A stretch of 64,000 nt of DNA from assembly GCF_001758465.1 (NCBI RefSeq), contig NZ_MJIC01000004.1, positions 208,484 to 272,483 of the forward strand, in the 5' to 3' direction. The stretch is from Marisediminitalea lipolytica (GTDB lineage Bacteria; Pseudomonadota; Gammaproteobacteria; Enterobacterales; Alteromonadaceae). Below, one piece after another: positions 27,025 to 35,655 of this stretch. Position 1 is the first letter of the stretch. Every line of letters begins with the position of its first letter. The position numbers were made by a program, and so were the translations under genes. The notes beneath the pieces are model-generated. The model was given only the letters and a program-made list of their open reading frames with translations. It was not told where the DNA came from and did no database searches.

Positions 27025-29000
27025 TCAGCTATGTGGGTGAGTCTGTTCATATCGAGCTACTCGGAAGGCTACCTTCATCATGGTTACTGCCTCTTGCCAT
27101 CCTACTCATCGTGTGTGGGGTGGTTTCAATAGGTTTGGTGTTTAACCGGCTTAAACTGCGCAAAGGCCGTTTAGTGCTTGTGACCGGGCTGAACCTGCTT
27201 GCCTGGTTATTGCTGGTTGCCATACTGAGCCCGGTGCAACTGCGTGACGACGAACCACGTCAAACCGTTTTGGTTACTGCCAGTGCCGCACCGCTTAGTG
27301 AAGCGTTGTTTGCTGACATTAAGCCGGATGCATCCTTGTGGTTTACTCAAGATGCCTGGTTAAGGCTCTCACAAACGACTTGGCTTCAGCAATACGACAT
27401 CCAGCGCCCGAATATAGTGCGTGAACCCGAAGATATTATTTGGGCCGAGCCGCAATTGCAGCATCTTCGGGTAGTAGGCGATGGCCTGACGGCGCAACAA
27501 TGGCAACGACTTAGCCATCGTAAAGCGGGCAAATCTTCAGCAATCACGGTTTCCCTGGACAACGTGAATACAGTCACCGGCCCCGTGTCTATGCGCTGGC
27601 ATCGGCGACTAAGCCGCGCTCAGTGGCAGCATGCCAGTGGTGTGTTACAGGTTGCCCCTGGCCAGAGCGAAGGCAATCTGCAGCAAACCTTGTATCAGGT
27701 GCAACTTAAAGATCCGGCGGGGCAGGTTGTGGCACAGCAAACCGTGCGAGACGGCGAGGCCTTTGATTTGGTGGTTAACGTAAAAACCGAAGGCCTGTGG
27801 TTATACCAATTACAGCTTTTTAACGCCTTAAGTGAGCAGCCTGTTGCTGATGAAACCGTGGCCTTTGAAGTGAGCCGCCCAACGCTGGCAAAACTTTTGA
27901 TTCGTCAATCAGCTCCTTCATTTGAAACACGACATTTAAAAAACTGGGCGGTTGAACAAGGCGCGCAACTAACGGTTGAAACCCAAATCAGTAAAAACCG
28001 TTATATTTCAGAACACGCTAATTACCCTCAGGGCGAGCGCAGTAACAACAATGCTGCAAAAGTGGATTCACTGGATTCGCTTAGTGCACTAAACCAGTAT
28101 GATTTGGTGATCATGGACAGTCGCAGTCTGATAAACCTGACTGACAGACAGAAAGGAAATCTGGAGAGTGCGGTTAAGGGCGGTCTGGGTGTACTCGTTA
28201 TTGGTGATTCAACACTGTTCACAGAGAACACCATGCCAGCCTTGCTGGACGCATTTCAGATTCGTCGTAATGAAACCGGTAATAGTGACCAAAGCTTACT
28301 GAGCTGGCAATTTGATCGGGCAGGGGTGCCGCTGAATGTCCTGCCGGCTGAGATATCAACCCGCAATGGCTTTAGTTTGGTGCGCGGAGCGGACGGTCGT
28401 GTGGTTGCGCCTGGTACTTATTATGGTTTGGGAAAGGTGGCGATTAGTCTTACCAATAAAACTCATCAATGGCGTACCGCCGGGCTGGCGCCGCTGTTTA
28501 GCCGATACTGGCACTACCTGATTGAAAAACTGGCCCGCCAGTCCGGAGCACTTTATGTGCTTCCGATAGAGGATGGGCATCTGACTCAGGTAAGACAACC
28601 ACTTGCACAATGTTTTGCTGCCAATACTGATTTACAGCGCGATATTGATAGCTATGCCTTTGGTTATCAGGGGCCGGAGAATACCCCGATAGCGTTGTTG
28701 CCTCAGGTTGACGAGGTAAACCAGAATCTTGCCTGTAGCACCGTTTATCCGGCTTACTCTGGCTGGCAACATACTCACTTGTCTAACGCAGCTGAAACCG
28801 TCTCCCAGTCGTTTTACGTTTATAACCCCAACGACTGGAAGGCCTGGCAACAGCAATTAAAACAAACTGCCGGGCAGCGTTTTTTACGAGCTAACCCAGC
28901 AACGGCCAACCAGAGTGTCTGGTCAGAACTTTCGCTGTGGCCATTTTGGTGGGGCCTGTTGCTGGTTTGTTCGTTACTCTGGATTGAACGTAAATTTTAA
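27021..29000 (+). CDS. membrane protein with GATase1-like domain, last gene of the MoxR operon
   Basis: A 659-residue protein: two N-terminal helices (about residues 18-40 and 50-72), a large extracytoplasmic region, and a C-terminal helix (LWPFWWGLLLVCSLLWI). The middle contains YDLVIMDSRSLINL and GGLGVLVIGDSTLF, which resemble the strand-loop pattern of class I glutamine-amidotransferase-like domains seen in BatA-type operons; no catalytic Cys is visible there. It is coupled to the preceding gene by a 4-base overlap. Function unknown. Confidence 0.65.
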   Translation: MISYVGESVHIELLGRLPSSWLLPLAILLIVCGVVSIGLVFNRLKLRKGRLVLVTGLNLLAWLLLVAILSPVQLRDDEPRQTVLVTASAAPLSEALFADIKPDASLWFTQDAWLRLSQTTWLQQYDIQRPNIVREPEDIIWAEPQLQHLRVVGDGLTAQQWQRLSHRKAGKSSAITVSLDNVNTVTGPVSMRWHRRLSRAQWQHASGVLQVAPGQSEGNLQQTLYQVQLKDPAGQVVAQQTVRDGEAFDLVVNVKTEGLWLYQLQLFNALSEQPVADETVAFEVSRPTLAKLLIRQSAPSFETRHLKNWAVEQGAQLTVETQISKNRYISEHANYPQGERSNNNAAKVDSLDSLSALNQYDLVIMDSRSLINLTDRQKGNLESAVKGGLGVLVIGDSTLFTENTMPALLDAFQIRRNETGNSDQSLLSWQFDRAGVPLNVLPAEISTRNGFSLVRGADGRVVAPGTYYGLGKVAISLTNKTHQWRTAGLAPLFSRYWHYLIEKLARQSGALYVLPIEDGHLTQVRQPLAQCFAANTDLQRDIDSYAFGYQGPENTPIALLPQVDEVNQNLACSTVYPAYSGWQHTHLSNAAETVSQSFYVYNPNDWKAWQQQLKQTAGQRFLRANPATANQSVWSELSLWPFWWGLLLVCSLLWIERKF

Positions 29001-29006
29001 CTCGTC

Positions 29007-29678
29007 TTACCGGCGTTTAGTGGGCGAGCGCTTTTTGTCTTCGTTACCGTCTGGTTTGTGCCAGACTTTGATTCTTCCTGCTGGTTTGGCTGGATTTTCT
29101 GTTTTGTGCTGAGACGAGGCTGAACGCTTGGGTTTGGTTTTTTTCTTTAATGACTTTTTCACCGCGGGTGAGTTTACCGGCCTGTCATTGTCAGTGGTCG
29201 GGTTGGCCACATCAGGCCGCAATTTGCGGGCTAAGCCAAGTAAGAAATAGCGTAATACCTGATCGCCGCAGGGTTTGAAATTACGATGGTCAGGCTTACG
29301 GAAAAACGCCGACATTTCGCCCTTACTCATGTTGAAATTGCCAAGCTTCATCACTTCCAGCATATCATCGTCACGAAACGACAGGGCAATTCGTAGTTTG
29401 CGTAAAATTTCGTTATTGCTGAGGTACTCGCCCTTGGCCAGTTGCGGTGGTGGCGCATCAGTCTGAGCTCCGCGCATTTTAATAATCAGGCCATCCAGAA
29501 ACATGGCCATCACGCTATCACGACAAGGCAGGTAACCGGGTTCTTCTTCTTTTTTCATATTGGCTTTCAGATATTCAATATCCATTTTATAGCCAGCTAA
29601 CTGAAAGATATTTATGGCTGCAATATCATCTATTCGAAGTGCAAAGCGCACCCTGCGTAAAACATCATTGTGATTCAT
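29007..29678 (-). CDS. yehS: YehS-like DUF1456 protein with a long basic tail
   Basis: A 223-residue protein with two copies of the DUF1456 unit: MNHNDVLRRVRFALRIDD and LSNNEILRKLRIALSFRDDD, each followed by a similar helical stretch. Escherichia coli YehS has about 156 residues; here about 65 extra C-terminal residues are rich in Lys, Arg, Ser and Pro (KKSLKKKTKPKR), which suggests nucleic-acid contact. A perfect palindrome (gacctg-t-caggtc, 29700-29712) lies just upstream of its start. Biochemical function unknown. It converges on the end of the MoxR operon. Confidence 0.85.
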   Translation of the reverse strand: MNHNDVLRRVRFALRIDDIAAINIFQLAGYKMDIEYLKANMKKEEEPGYLPCRDSVMAMFLDGLIIKMRGAQTDAPPPQLAKGEYLSNNEILRKLRIALSFRDDDMLEVMKLGNFNMSKGEMSAFFRKPDHRNFKPCGDQVLRYFLLGLARKLRPDVANPTTDNDRPVNSPAVKKSLKKKTKPKRSASSQHKTENPAKPAGRIKVWHKPDGNEDKKRSPTKRR

Positions 29679-29985
29679 ATAAAAATTTATTGTGTGTAAG
29701 ACCTGTCAGGTCGTTATTGTGGGCCAATCAACGTAAGGAATGTCATATCCGTTGCTGTTTAAGGCGAGTTTAAGGTGGCGGGATGTGCCAGCTCACTGGC
29801 TTATAGTATATGTTAAATCTCGCGGTTGGATATGATTATGTTTTTTTACTGTGTGGCTTTGCCTAATTGATGTGCTCCAGTTGTCATCGCGGTAATTTAT
29901 TCTCGACGTGTAAAACACTGGTATGGCTCTTGAATAACTCAGGTATCTCTATTTAAACCACAATTTTTTGACAGCAGAAGCCAAT
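29679..29985. other. intergenic region upstream of yehS and the small ORF
   Basis: About 300 bases without a gene. The only notable feature is the 13-base palindrome at 29700-29712, placed like an operator for yehS. The rest is AT-rich and probably holds the promoter of the small plus-strand ORF, though no clean -35/-10 pair is evident. Confidence 0.45.
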
Positions 29986-30174
29986 ATGAATACAAAAACA
30001 CTGATCCGCAATATCGAAAATCTTTCTGCCACGCTTAACCAAAAACAGTTAGCTGCATTTTTGGATATTATGGATGCCGTCGCTGCAATGGCGACAGAAT
30101 CTCAGGAACTATCCAGGAAAGACAAATTGGCAAGTACGACACCGTTATCGTCAGTGAGCAAAGGATTACACTAA
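29986..30174 (+). CDS. small hypothetical protein
   Basis: A 62-residue ORF from the ATG at 29986 (preceded by agaag). A TTG at 29968 could extend it by 6 residues. The product is amphipathic and helical (LIRNIENLSATLNQKQLAAFLDIMDAVAAMA), then a short Ser/Lys-rich tail. No family recognised. It stands alone, with hairpins downstream (agggttaac/gttagccct at 30301-30323; acctt/aaggt followed by tttttt near 30327-30348) that could terminate it. The sequence pattern looks protein-like, but the evidence is limited. Confidence 0.4.
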   Translation: MNTKTLIRNIENLSATLNQKQLAAFLDIMDAVAAMATESQELSRKDKLASTTPLSSVSKGLH

Positions 30175-30635
30175 TATTGCCCGAGCTTGATTTCATCTTT
30201 GCTCTGATTATGGCGTGACGTTCACGCAAGCGGTTGTCATTTATTGCGCAAGTACGCGCACAGCTGCTTATGCGAGAAGCATAAAGATGGCCAATGCAGG
30301 AGGGTTAACCCGCAGGTTAGCCCTTTACCTTTTCTGAAGGTGATTTTTTGTTTCTTTGCCTATTAAATAGGCGCAGCAACATCATCCCTCCCAATCGATT
30401 CACCATTTCCATTCATTAGCGGTTCTTGTCACCAATCTCAAAAAAGTGAGCCATGGTGTTTAAATAACAGGAATTATGCTTTTCCTGCTAAATAACTATT
30501 GATTGTCGTTTCAACCAACAGTAGTGTAATAAAAATAATAACTATTATTAATTAGCCTTACGGTGACTAATTCTTTTAGCCAGTAGTAATGTGAGGAGTC
30601 TGCCTAGCCAGATTGGCTATGCCGCTAATGCCACC
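30175..30635. other. intergenic region with two hairpins
   Basis: Contains the two hairpins described for the small ORF, the second with a six-T run that makes it the likelier terminator. It then turns AT-rich (30480-30590) towards the chemoreceptor gene. No RNA gene recognised. Confidence 0.5.
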
Positions 30636-31931
30636 ATGATATTTCCATTCAAACGAAAAAATGCAGAGGCAAGTATGCCTCATGCGCAAACCCCCATCGA
30701 AAAATCTGAAATTAAGGCTTTTGAAGCCAATGTTGCGATGATTCGCTTTACGCCGGATGGCGTTGTGCTTAATGCCAATTCGCATTTTTTAGATTTAATG
30801 GGTTATTCATTACCTGAAGTCAGTGGTCAGCATCACAAACTCTTTTGCGACAGCGAGTTTGTTCGGTCCAGTGAATATAAGATGTTCTGGCAGGACCTGG
30901 CTGGCGGTAAAGCGGTAAAAGGATTATTTAAACGGTTAACTAAAACCGGGCAGGCTATTTATCTTGAGGCCAGTTATTTTCCGGCTTTAAACGATGCCGG
31001 CGAAGTGTTTGGTGTGGTTAAGGTGGCGTCAGATGTCACTCAGAGAGAGTTGGCTAAGCAGGTTAATGACGACGTGCTCCGTGCGCTAAATGTTTCCCAG
31101 GCAGTGATTGAGTTTACGCCTGAAGGTTATGTTATCGATGCCAATGATAACTTTCTGCAGGCGATGGAATATGACGCTGATGAAATAAAGGGGCAACATC
31201 ATCGAATGTTTTGCGAGGAAGGGTACTACCTTAAACACCCGGATTTCTGGCAAACACTGAAAAATGGTCAGCATCTCACTGGGCGCTTTAAACGCAAAAC
31301 CAAATCGGGGCGCGAGCTGTGGCTGGAAGCAACTTATAATCCGATTAAAGACCGGGATGGTAATGTTGTTCGCGTAGTAAAATTTGCCAGTGATATCACT
31401 CAGCGCGTGGCCAGCACATTTGAGGCTGTTGAAGCAGCAGCGGCTACATCAGCGCAGACCAATGACATTACGTCTACTGCTATTTCCGTGCTTAATGAAG
31501 CAATGGATACGTCCCGTACCATTGCAGCGGATATAGACACAATAATGCAACAGGGCAATAGCCTGACCACTCAGTTTAAAAGTATCACCGATATTGTTGC
31601 CACTATTCAGAATATTGCCGATCAAACCAACCTGTTGGCGCTGAATGCTGCCATTGAAGCCGCCAGAGCAGGCGATGCCGGACGCGGTTTCTCGGTGGTG
31701 GCAGGTGAGGTACGAAGTCTGGCATCCAGTACGTCTCAGGCAACCGATAATATCGCCAGAGTAGTGCAGGAAAACCACCGTCTTATTGGCAGCATTGTCA
31801 GCGCTTTAGCCGGCGTGTCGGCAACGGCGACTGAGGGTGAAGAGAATATGAAAGAAGTGTCAGCCGGATTAAATGATGTCAGCCGTGGTGTGAGTCAGTT
31901 TGTCCGCTTGGTAGACGAGTTTAAACCCTGA
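30636..31931 (+). CDS. soluble PAS-PAS methyl-accepting chemotaxis protein (BdlA-like)
   Basis: A 431-residue cytoplasmic chemoreceptor from the ATG at 30636 ([11 protein letters not shown], a common opening for this type); an in-frame GTG at 30591 would add 15 residues, and neither has a strong ribosome-binding site. Two PAS domains (starting near [12 protein letters not shown] and [16 protein letters not shown]) are each followed by a PAC-like segment ending in [11 protein letters not shown] or [11 protein letters not shown]. The signalling hairpin tip is conserved ([15 protein letters not shown], then [15 protein letters not shown]). No membrane helix. Proteins of this layout, such as Pseudomonas BdlA, sense redox state or aerotaxis cues; a c-di-GMP gene follows. 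Confidence 0.88.
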   Translation: MIFPFKRKNAEASMPHAQTPIEKSEIKAFEANVAMIRFTPDGVVLNANSHFLDLMGYSLPEVSGQHHKLFCDSEFVRSSEYKMFWQDLAGGKAVKGLFKRLTKTGQAIYLEASYFPALNDAGEVFGVVKVASDVTQRELAKQVNDDVLRALNVSQAVIEFTPEGYVIDANDNFLQAMEYDADEIKGQHHRMFCEEGYYLKHPDFWQTLKNGQHLTGRFKRKTKSGRELWLEATYNPIKDRDGNVVRVVKFASDITQRVASTFEAVEAAAATSAQTNDITSTAISVLNEAMDTSRTIAADIDTIMQQGNSLTTQFKSITDIVATIQNIADQTNLLALNAAIEAARAGDAGRGFSVVAGEVRSLASSTSQATDNIARVVQENHRLIGSIVSALAGVSATATEGEENMKEVSAGLNDVSRGVSQFVRLVDEFKP

Positions 31932-32135
31932 TGAAGCTTAGCTGACAAAATGGGTTTTACATCTGAGTCTGGATGGATTACGTGAAATTATATAGTAAAT
32001 TAAAGGCTTAATGATTTATCATACAAATAATTCTGTTTTTTCCTGCCAGGAATCAAGTTGTATCTCAGGCAAATTTATTGGATTAAATTAGCGAAAACAG
32101 TGGTGTTTTAGCTTTATGCTGTGCAAGGAGGCGTC

Positions 32136-34583
32136 ATGGACGGAAGTAATGTAACTTCGCTATCCCAACAAAATCAGTTTCGTAATCTGGTAGACAGTAC
32201 CTACGATCCTGTCATTAGCACAGATCTTGACGGTCGGATCATTACCTGGAATCCGGCGGCAGCAAGTTTTTTTGGCTACAACGAAAAGGATATGCTCGGG
32301 AAAAATGTCCAGTCGCTATTTCAACCGGCGAAACAGCATTCACCAGGCTGTGTGGAATACTTGTCAGACGGTCATAGCGTCCAAACGGTTTTCAACAAAG
32401 ATGGTAACGTTATAAAAGTCCCTCTCACCGTGTTTTCTGTAAAAGACACAGAGGGGAAACTGATATCAAAATGTTTTGTGATAAGAGCCCAGGAAACGCT
32501 GCACAAACCTGCCCATTTGCTTAAACAGTTCGAAGCTATCATCAATTCATCAGATGATGCCATTGTGAGTAAAACACTGGACGGAACGGTTACCAGTTGG
32601 AATAAGGCCGCAGAGAATATCTTTGGGTATAGCGCTCAGGAGATGTTGGGGAATAAGCTGTTGATTTTGTTTCCCGCGGATAAACACGACGAAGAAAGAC
32701 AAATTCTGCAAAAAATTGCCATTGGTGAGCGTATTGACCACTACCATACGGTTCGACGCCATAAAAGCGGCAGACTTATTCATGTTTCGGTGTCAATTTC
32801 ACCAGTACATGATGAGTTTGGCCACGTGGTTGGTGCCGCCAAAATAGCCCGGGATATTACCGAAAAAGTCGAAAATGAACGTACACAAGCGTTATACAAG
32901 GCTTTAGTGTACTCGTCGCAGGACGCTATTGTTTCTATTACGCTGGATGGCCATATCGAAAGTTGGAATGAGGCTGCTGAAGACATGTTTGGCTATAGCC
33001 GGGCACAAATTTTAGGTCAGAAGATGCACATTCTGTTGCCATCTGAGCGCAGAGCAGAAGAAGAACATCTCATTCATCGTGTACGCAGTGGTGGCGCGGT
33101 TAATCACTTCAGAACCGTCAGAAAATGTAAGAATGGTGAGCAAATTTATGTCTCGGTTTCATTGTCGCCAATTGTTGATGATAACGGTGTAACTACCGGT
33201 ATTTCTAAAATTATACGGGATATTACCTCTGAAATAGAAAATGAGGAAATTATCTGGAAACAGGCCAATTTTGACGTGCTGACAGGCCTACGCAATCGCT
33301 CCAGCTTTGAGCGAACGGTGAGTAATTTTCTTAGCTCAGCCGATAAAAACACATCACGCTTTGCCCTCATGTTTATCGATTTGGATAATTTTAAAATATA
33401 CAACGATACCTATGGCCATGCTTTTGGCGATAAAGTGCTGATTGAAGTCGCTAACGTGTTGGGCTCAACCATTCGTCACAGTGACGAACTGTCGCGCTTT
33501 GGCGGCGACGAATTTACGGTTTGTTTAAACTCCTGCCATTCTGTGGCGATTGCTGAAAGCGTCGCTAAAAATATCGTCAATAACATCACTGAAATTCGTA
33601 AAGTAGATGGGATTTCCGTTGCGTTGACTGCCAGTATCGGTATTAGTTTTTATCCTAATGACGGTGAAGAGCTGATAACGCTGCAGCAAAAAGCGGATAA
33701 GGCCATGTATGAAGCCAAGCATAAAGGTAAGAACCGGTTCAGAATATTTTCTGAGTTACTTAATGCCGAGTCCCACGAAAATTATGCCATGGTTGAAGAG
33801 TTGAGCCTTGCTATAGAACGTAACCAGCTGTCACTCGCTGTTCAGCCCATTTACAGCAGCGAGGATTATCGGTTGGTTAAAGGGGAAGCGCTGGTGCGGT
33901 GGCATCATCCCCAGTTTGGTTCGGTTTCGCCGGAGGTTTTTATCCCGCTGGCAGAAAAACATGGTTTGATTCAGCAAATAGGTAATTGGGTATTGGCTGA
34001 AAGCCTGAAAAAACTACCTCACTGGATTGATGTTTTCGGGAATGACTTTCAATTAAGCATTAACAAATCTCCCTTCGAATTTTACGACCATGATGACTGT
34101 ATGTTGCTGCTCAAGCATTTACTCCATGAAAATGGTCTTAGTGGCTATAATCTGATAATCGAGATCACCGAACATTCGTTACTGGAGCATACTGACGTCA
34201 CCGAGCGTATCCTGGCCTCTTACAGTGCGCTGGGCGTTAAAATTGCTATCGATGATTTTGGAACAGGCTATTCATCGCTGTCTTATTTAAAACGGTACGT
34301 GGTAAATATTCTTAAAATCGATCGCTTGTTTGTCGCCGAAATGACCGCAAATTCCATCGAATATCAGTTGTGTAAAGGCATTATCAATCTGGCAAAAAGT
34401 ATCGGTGTTCAGGTTGTTGCCGAAGGCGTAGAAGATGATAGCCAACTGGCATTGCTGTTAAGCATGGGCTGTGAGTTTTATCAGGGGTACTTTTTCAGCA
34501 AGCCTGTGTCGGTGGCTGAGTTCGGCCATTTACCCGGGCGGTTTAATCATGTGCCTGAAAATTTAGCAGCACAACCCCGTTAG
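32136..34583 (+). CDS. PAS-PAS-PAS-GGDEF-EAL cyclic-di-GMP signalling protein
   Basis: An 815-residue cytoplasmic protein. The ATG at 32136 is chosen over the in-frame GTG at 32121 because the site aaggag lies between them, 5 bases before the ATG. Three PAS domains follow one another (each with a W-N-x-A-A motif such as ITWNPAAASFFGY, TSWNKAAENIFGY and ESWNEAAEDMFGY). The GGDEF motif is intact at residues 456-460, with the inhibitory RxxD site (RHSD) five residues ahead. The EAL domain has EAL at 584-586, DDFGTGYSSLSYL and AEGVE. Both cyclase and phosphodiesterase activity are possible; the input is unknown. Confidence 0.93.
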   Translation: MDGSNVTSLSQQNQFRNLVDSTYDPVISTDLDGRIITWNPAAASFFGYNEKDMLGKNVQSLFQPAKQHSPGCVEYLSDGHSVQTVFNKDGNVIKVPLTVFSVKDTEGKLISKCFVIRAQETLHKPAHLLKQFEAIINSSDDAIVSKTLDGTVTSWNKAAENIFGYSAQEMLGNKLLILFPADKHDEERQILQKIAIGERIDHYHTVRRHKSGRLIHVSVSISPVHDEFGHVVGAAKIARDITEKVENERTQALYKALVYSSQDAIVSITLDGHIESWNEAAEDMFGYSRAQILGQKMHILLPSERRAEEEHLIHRVRSGGAVNHFRTVRKCKNGEQIYVSVSLSPIVDDNGVTTGISKIIRDITSEIENEEIIWKQANFDVLTGLRNRSSFERTVSNFLSSADKNTSRFALMFIDLDNFKIYNDTYGHAFGDKVLIEVANVLGSTIRHSDELSRFGGDEFTVCLNSCHSVAIAESVAKNIVNNITEIRKVDGISVALTASIGISFYPNDGEELITLQQKADKAMYEAKHKGKNRFRIFSELLNAESHENYAMVEELSLAIERNQLSLAVQPIYSSEDYRLVKGEALVRWHHPQFGSVSPEVFIPLAEKHGLIQQIGNWVLAESLKKLPHWIDVFGNDFQLSINKSPFEFYDHDDCMLLLKHLLHENGLSGYNLIIEITEHSLLEHTDVTERILASYSALGVKIAIDDFGTGYSSLSYLKRYVVNILKIDRLFVAEMTANSIEYQLCKGIINLAKSIGVQVVAEGVEDDSQLALLLSMGCEFYQGYFFSKPVSVAEFGHLPGRFNHVPENLAAQPR

Positions 34584-34627
34584 GTTAAGTAGTCTGGCAG
34601 GTTAAAACGCAGACATTTAACTACGTT

Positions 34628-35536
34628 TTAGCCATGCGACACCTTTCCTAACAGACCTCTGGCTTCTGCTACAATGCTTTCGGTCAGGGTGTGGGGAGAG
34701 AGTCCTTTGCCGGTGATGGCATAAAAGCGTTCAGAAATCTCATCGATTTCGCCAATACAGACCACGTTATAAAAATCTGCAACATGCCGGGCGATAGCCG
34801 AGGGAGCACAAAATACGCCCATCCCCTCGCTGCCAAATACCTTTAACAACGCACTATCATCAAACTCCGCTACAATTTTAGGAAACAGCTGATTGGCTTC
34901 CAGCCAGCTGGTTAGCCCCAGCGTGATCCCTGATTTTTCCCCCGGAAGCAACAAACTGGCACCATTGAGCGAGTCCGGGAAATCACGATGGTGGTCGCGA
35001 TTGGTGGCGCTGGCAAAGAAACTTAAATGGGATTCACCTAAAAAATAGCTGTGAGCGTTAATCCGGGTGCCTGGCGCAACTCCGCGGTCGGCAATGATCA
35101 TATCGATTTGATTGATGGCTAAGTCACTGATTAATGAATCAAATGGTCCTTCGCGAAAGATAAAACGTACACTATCCGACTGGCTCATGGTGTGATGTAC
35201 AAAATCGTAAGCAAGTACTTTAGGGATAGCATCGGTAATACCAATGACAAAGGTTTGTTCTACAGCCTCATTATTAGCATGCAGCAGCTTAGCCAGCTGA
35301 TTACCTTTTTGAAAAATATCGCTGGCGTGCTGAAATACCAGCTTACCCTTGCTGTTGAGGTGCAGGCGTTTATTTACCCGGTCGAACAGCGGATAGCCCA
35401 GTTGCTTCTCAAACGTGCTTAGCTGACCACTGGCAGTTTGTGGCGTTACATGCAATAACCTGGCGGCACTGGCGATACTGCCTTCACGGGCAATAAGGTA
35501 AAAATAATAAAGATGATGATAGTTTATTTGATTCAT
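34628..35536 (-). CDS. NhaR-like LysR-family regulator
   Basis: A 302-residue LysR regulator. The N-terminal winged helix (INYHHLYYFYLIAREGSIASA, AARLLHVTPQTASGQLSTFE) is close to NhaR, the activator of sodium/proton antiporter genes and, in Escherichia coli, of pgaABCD. The C-terminal effector domain is complete. It is transcribed away from the ABC/HlyD/TolC operon, with 120 bases between starts, the classic arrangement of a LysR regulator and its target. Which ligand it senses cannot be read from the sequence. Confidence 0.85.
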   Translation of the reverse strand: MNQINYHHLYYFYLIAREGSIASAARLLHVTPQTASGQLSTFEKQLGYPLFDRVNKRLHLNSKGKLVFQHASDIFQKGNQLAKLLHANNEAVEQTFVIGITDAIPKVLAYDFVHHTMSQSDSVRFIFREGPFDSLISDLAINQIDMIIADRGVAPGTRINAHSYFLGESHLSFFASATNRDHHRDFPDSLNGASLLLPGEKSGITLGLTSWLEANQLFPKIVAEFDDSALLKVFGSEGMGVFCAPSAIARHVADFYNVVCIGEIDEISERFYAITGKGLSPHTLTESIVAEARGLLGKVSHG

Positions 35537-35655
35537 AATCAGGAAAAACCGATGTTTGTATTAGAATATAACAGTTTTAATCTTTATTGTTGAGGGGTTA
35601 CTATTGTCATCAGTAAATGTTTGGTGTCTTTTCTATTGGATAGGTAAATAACTTA

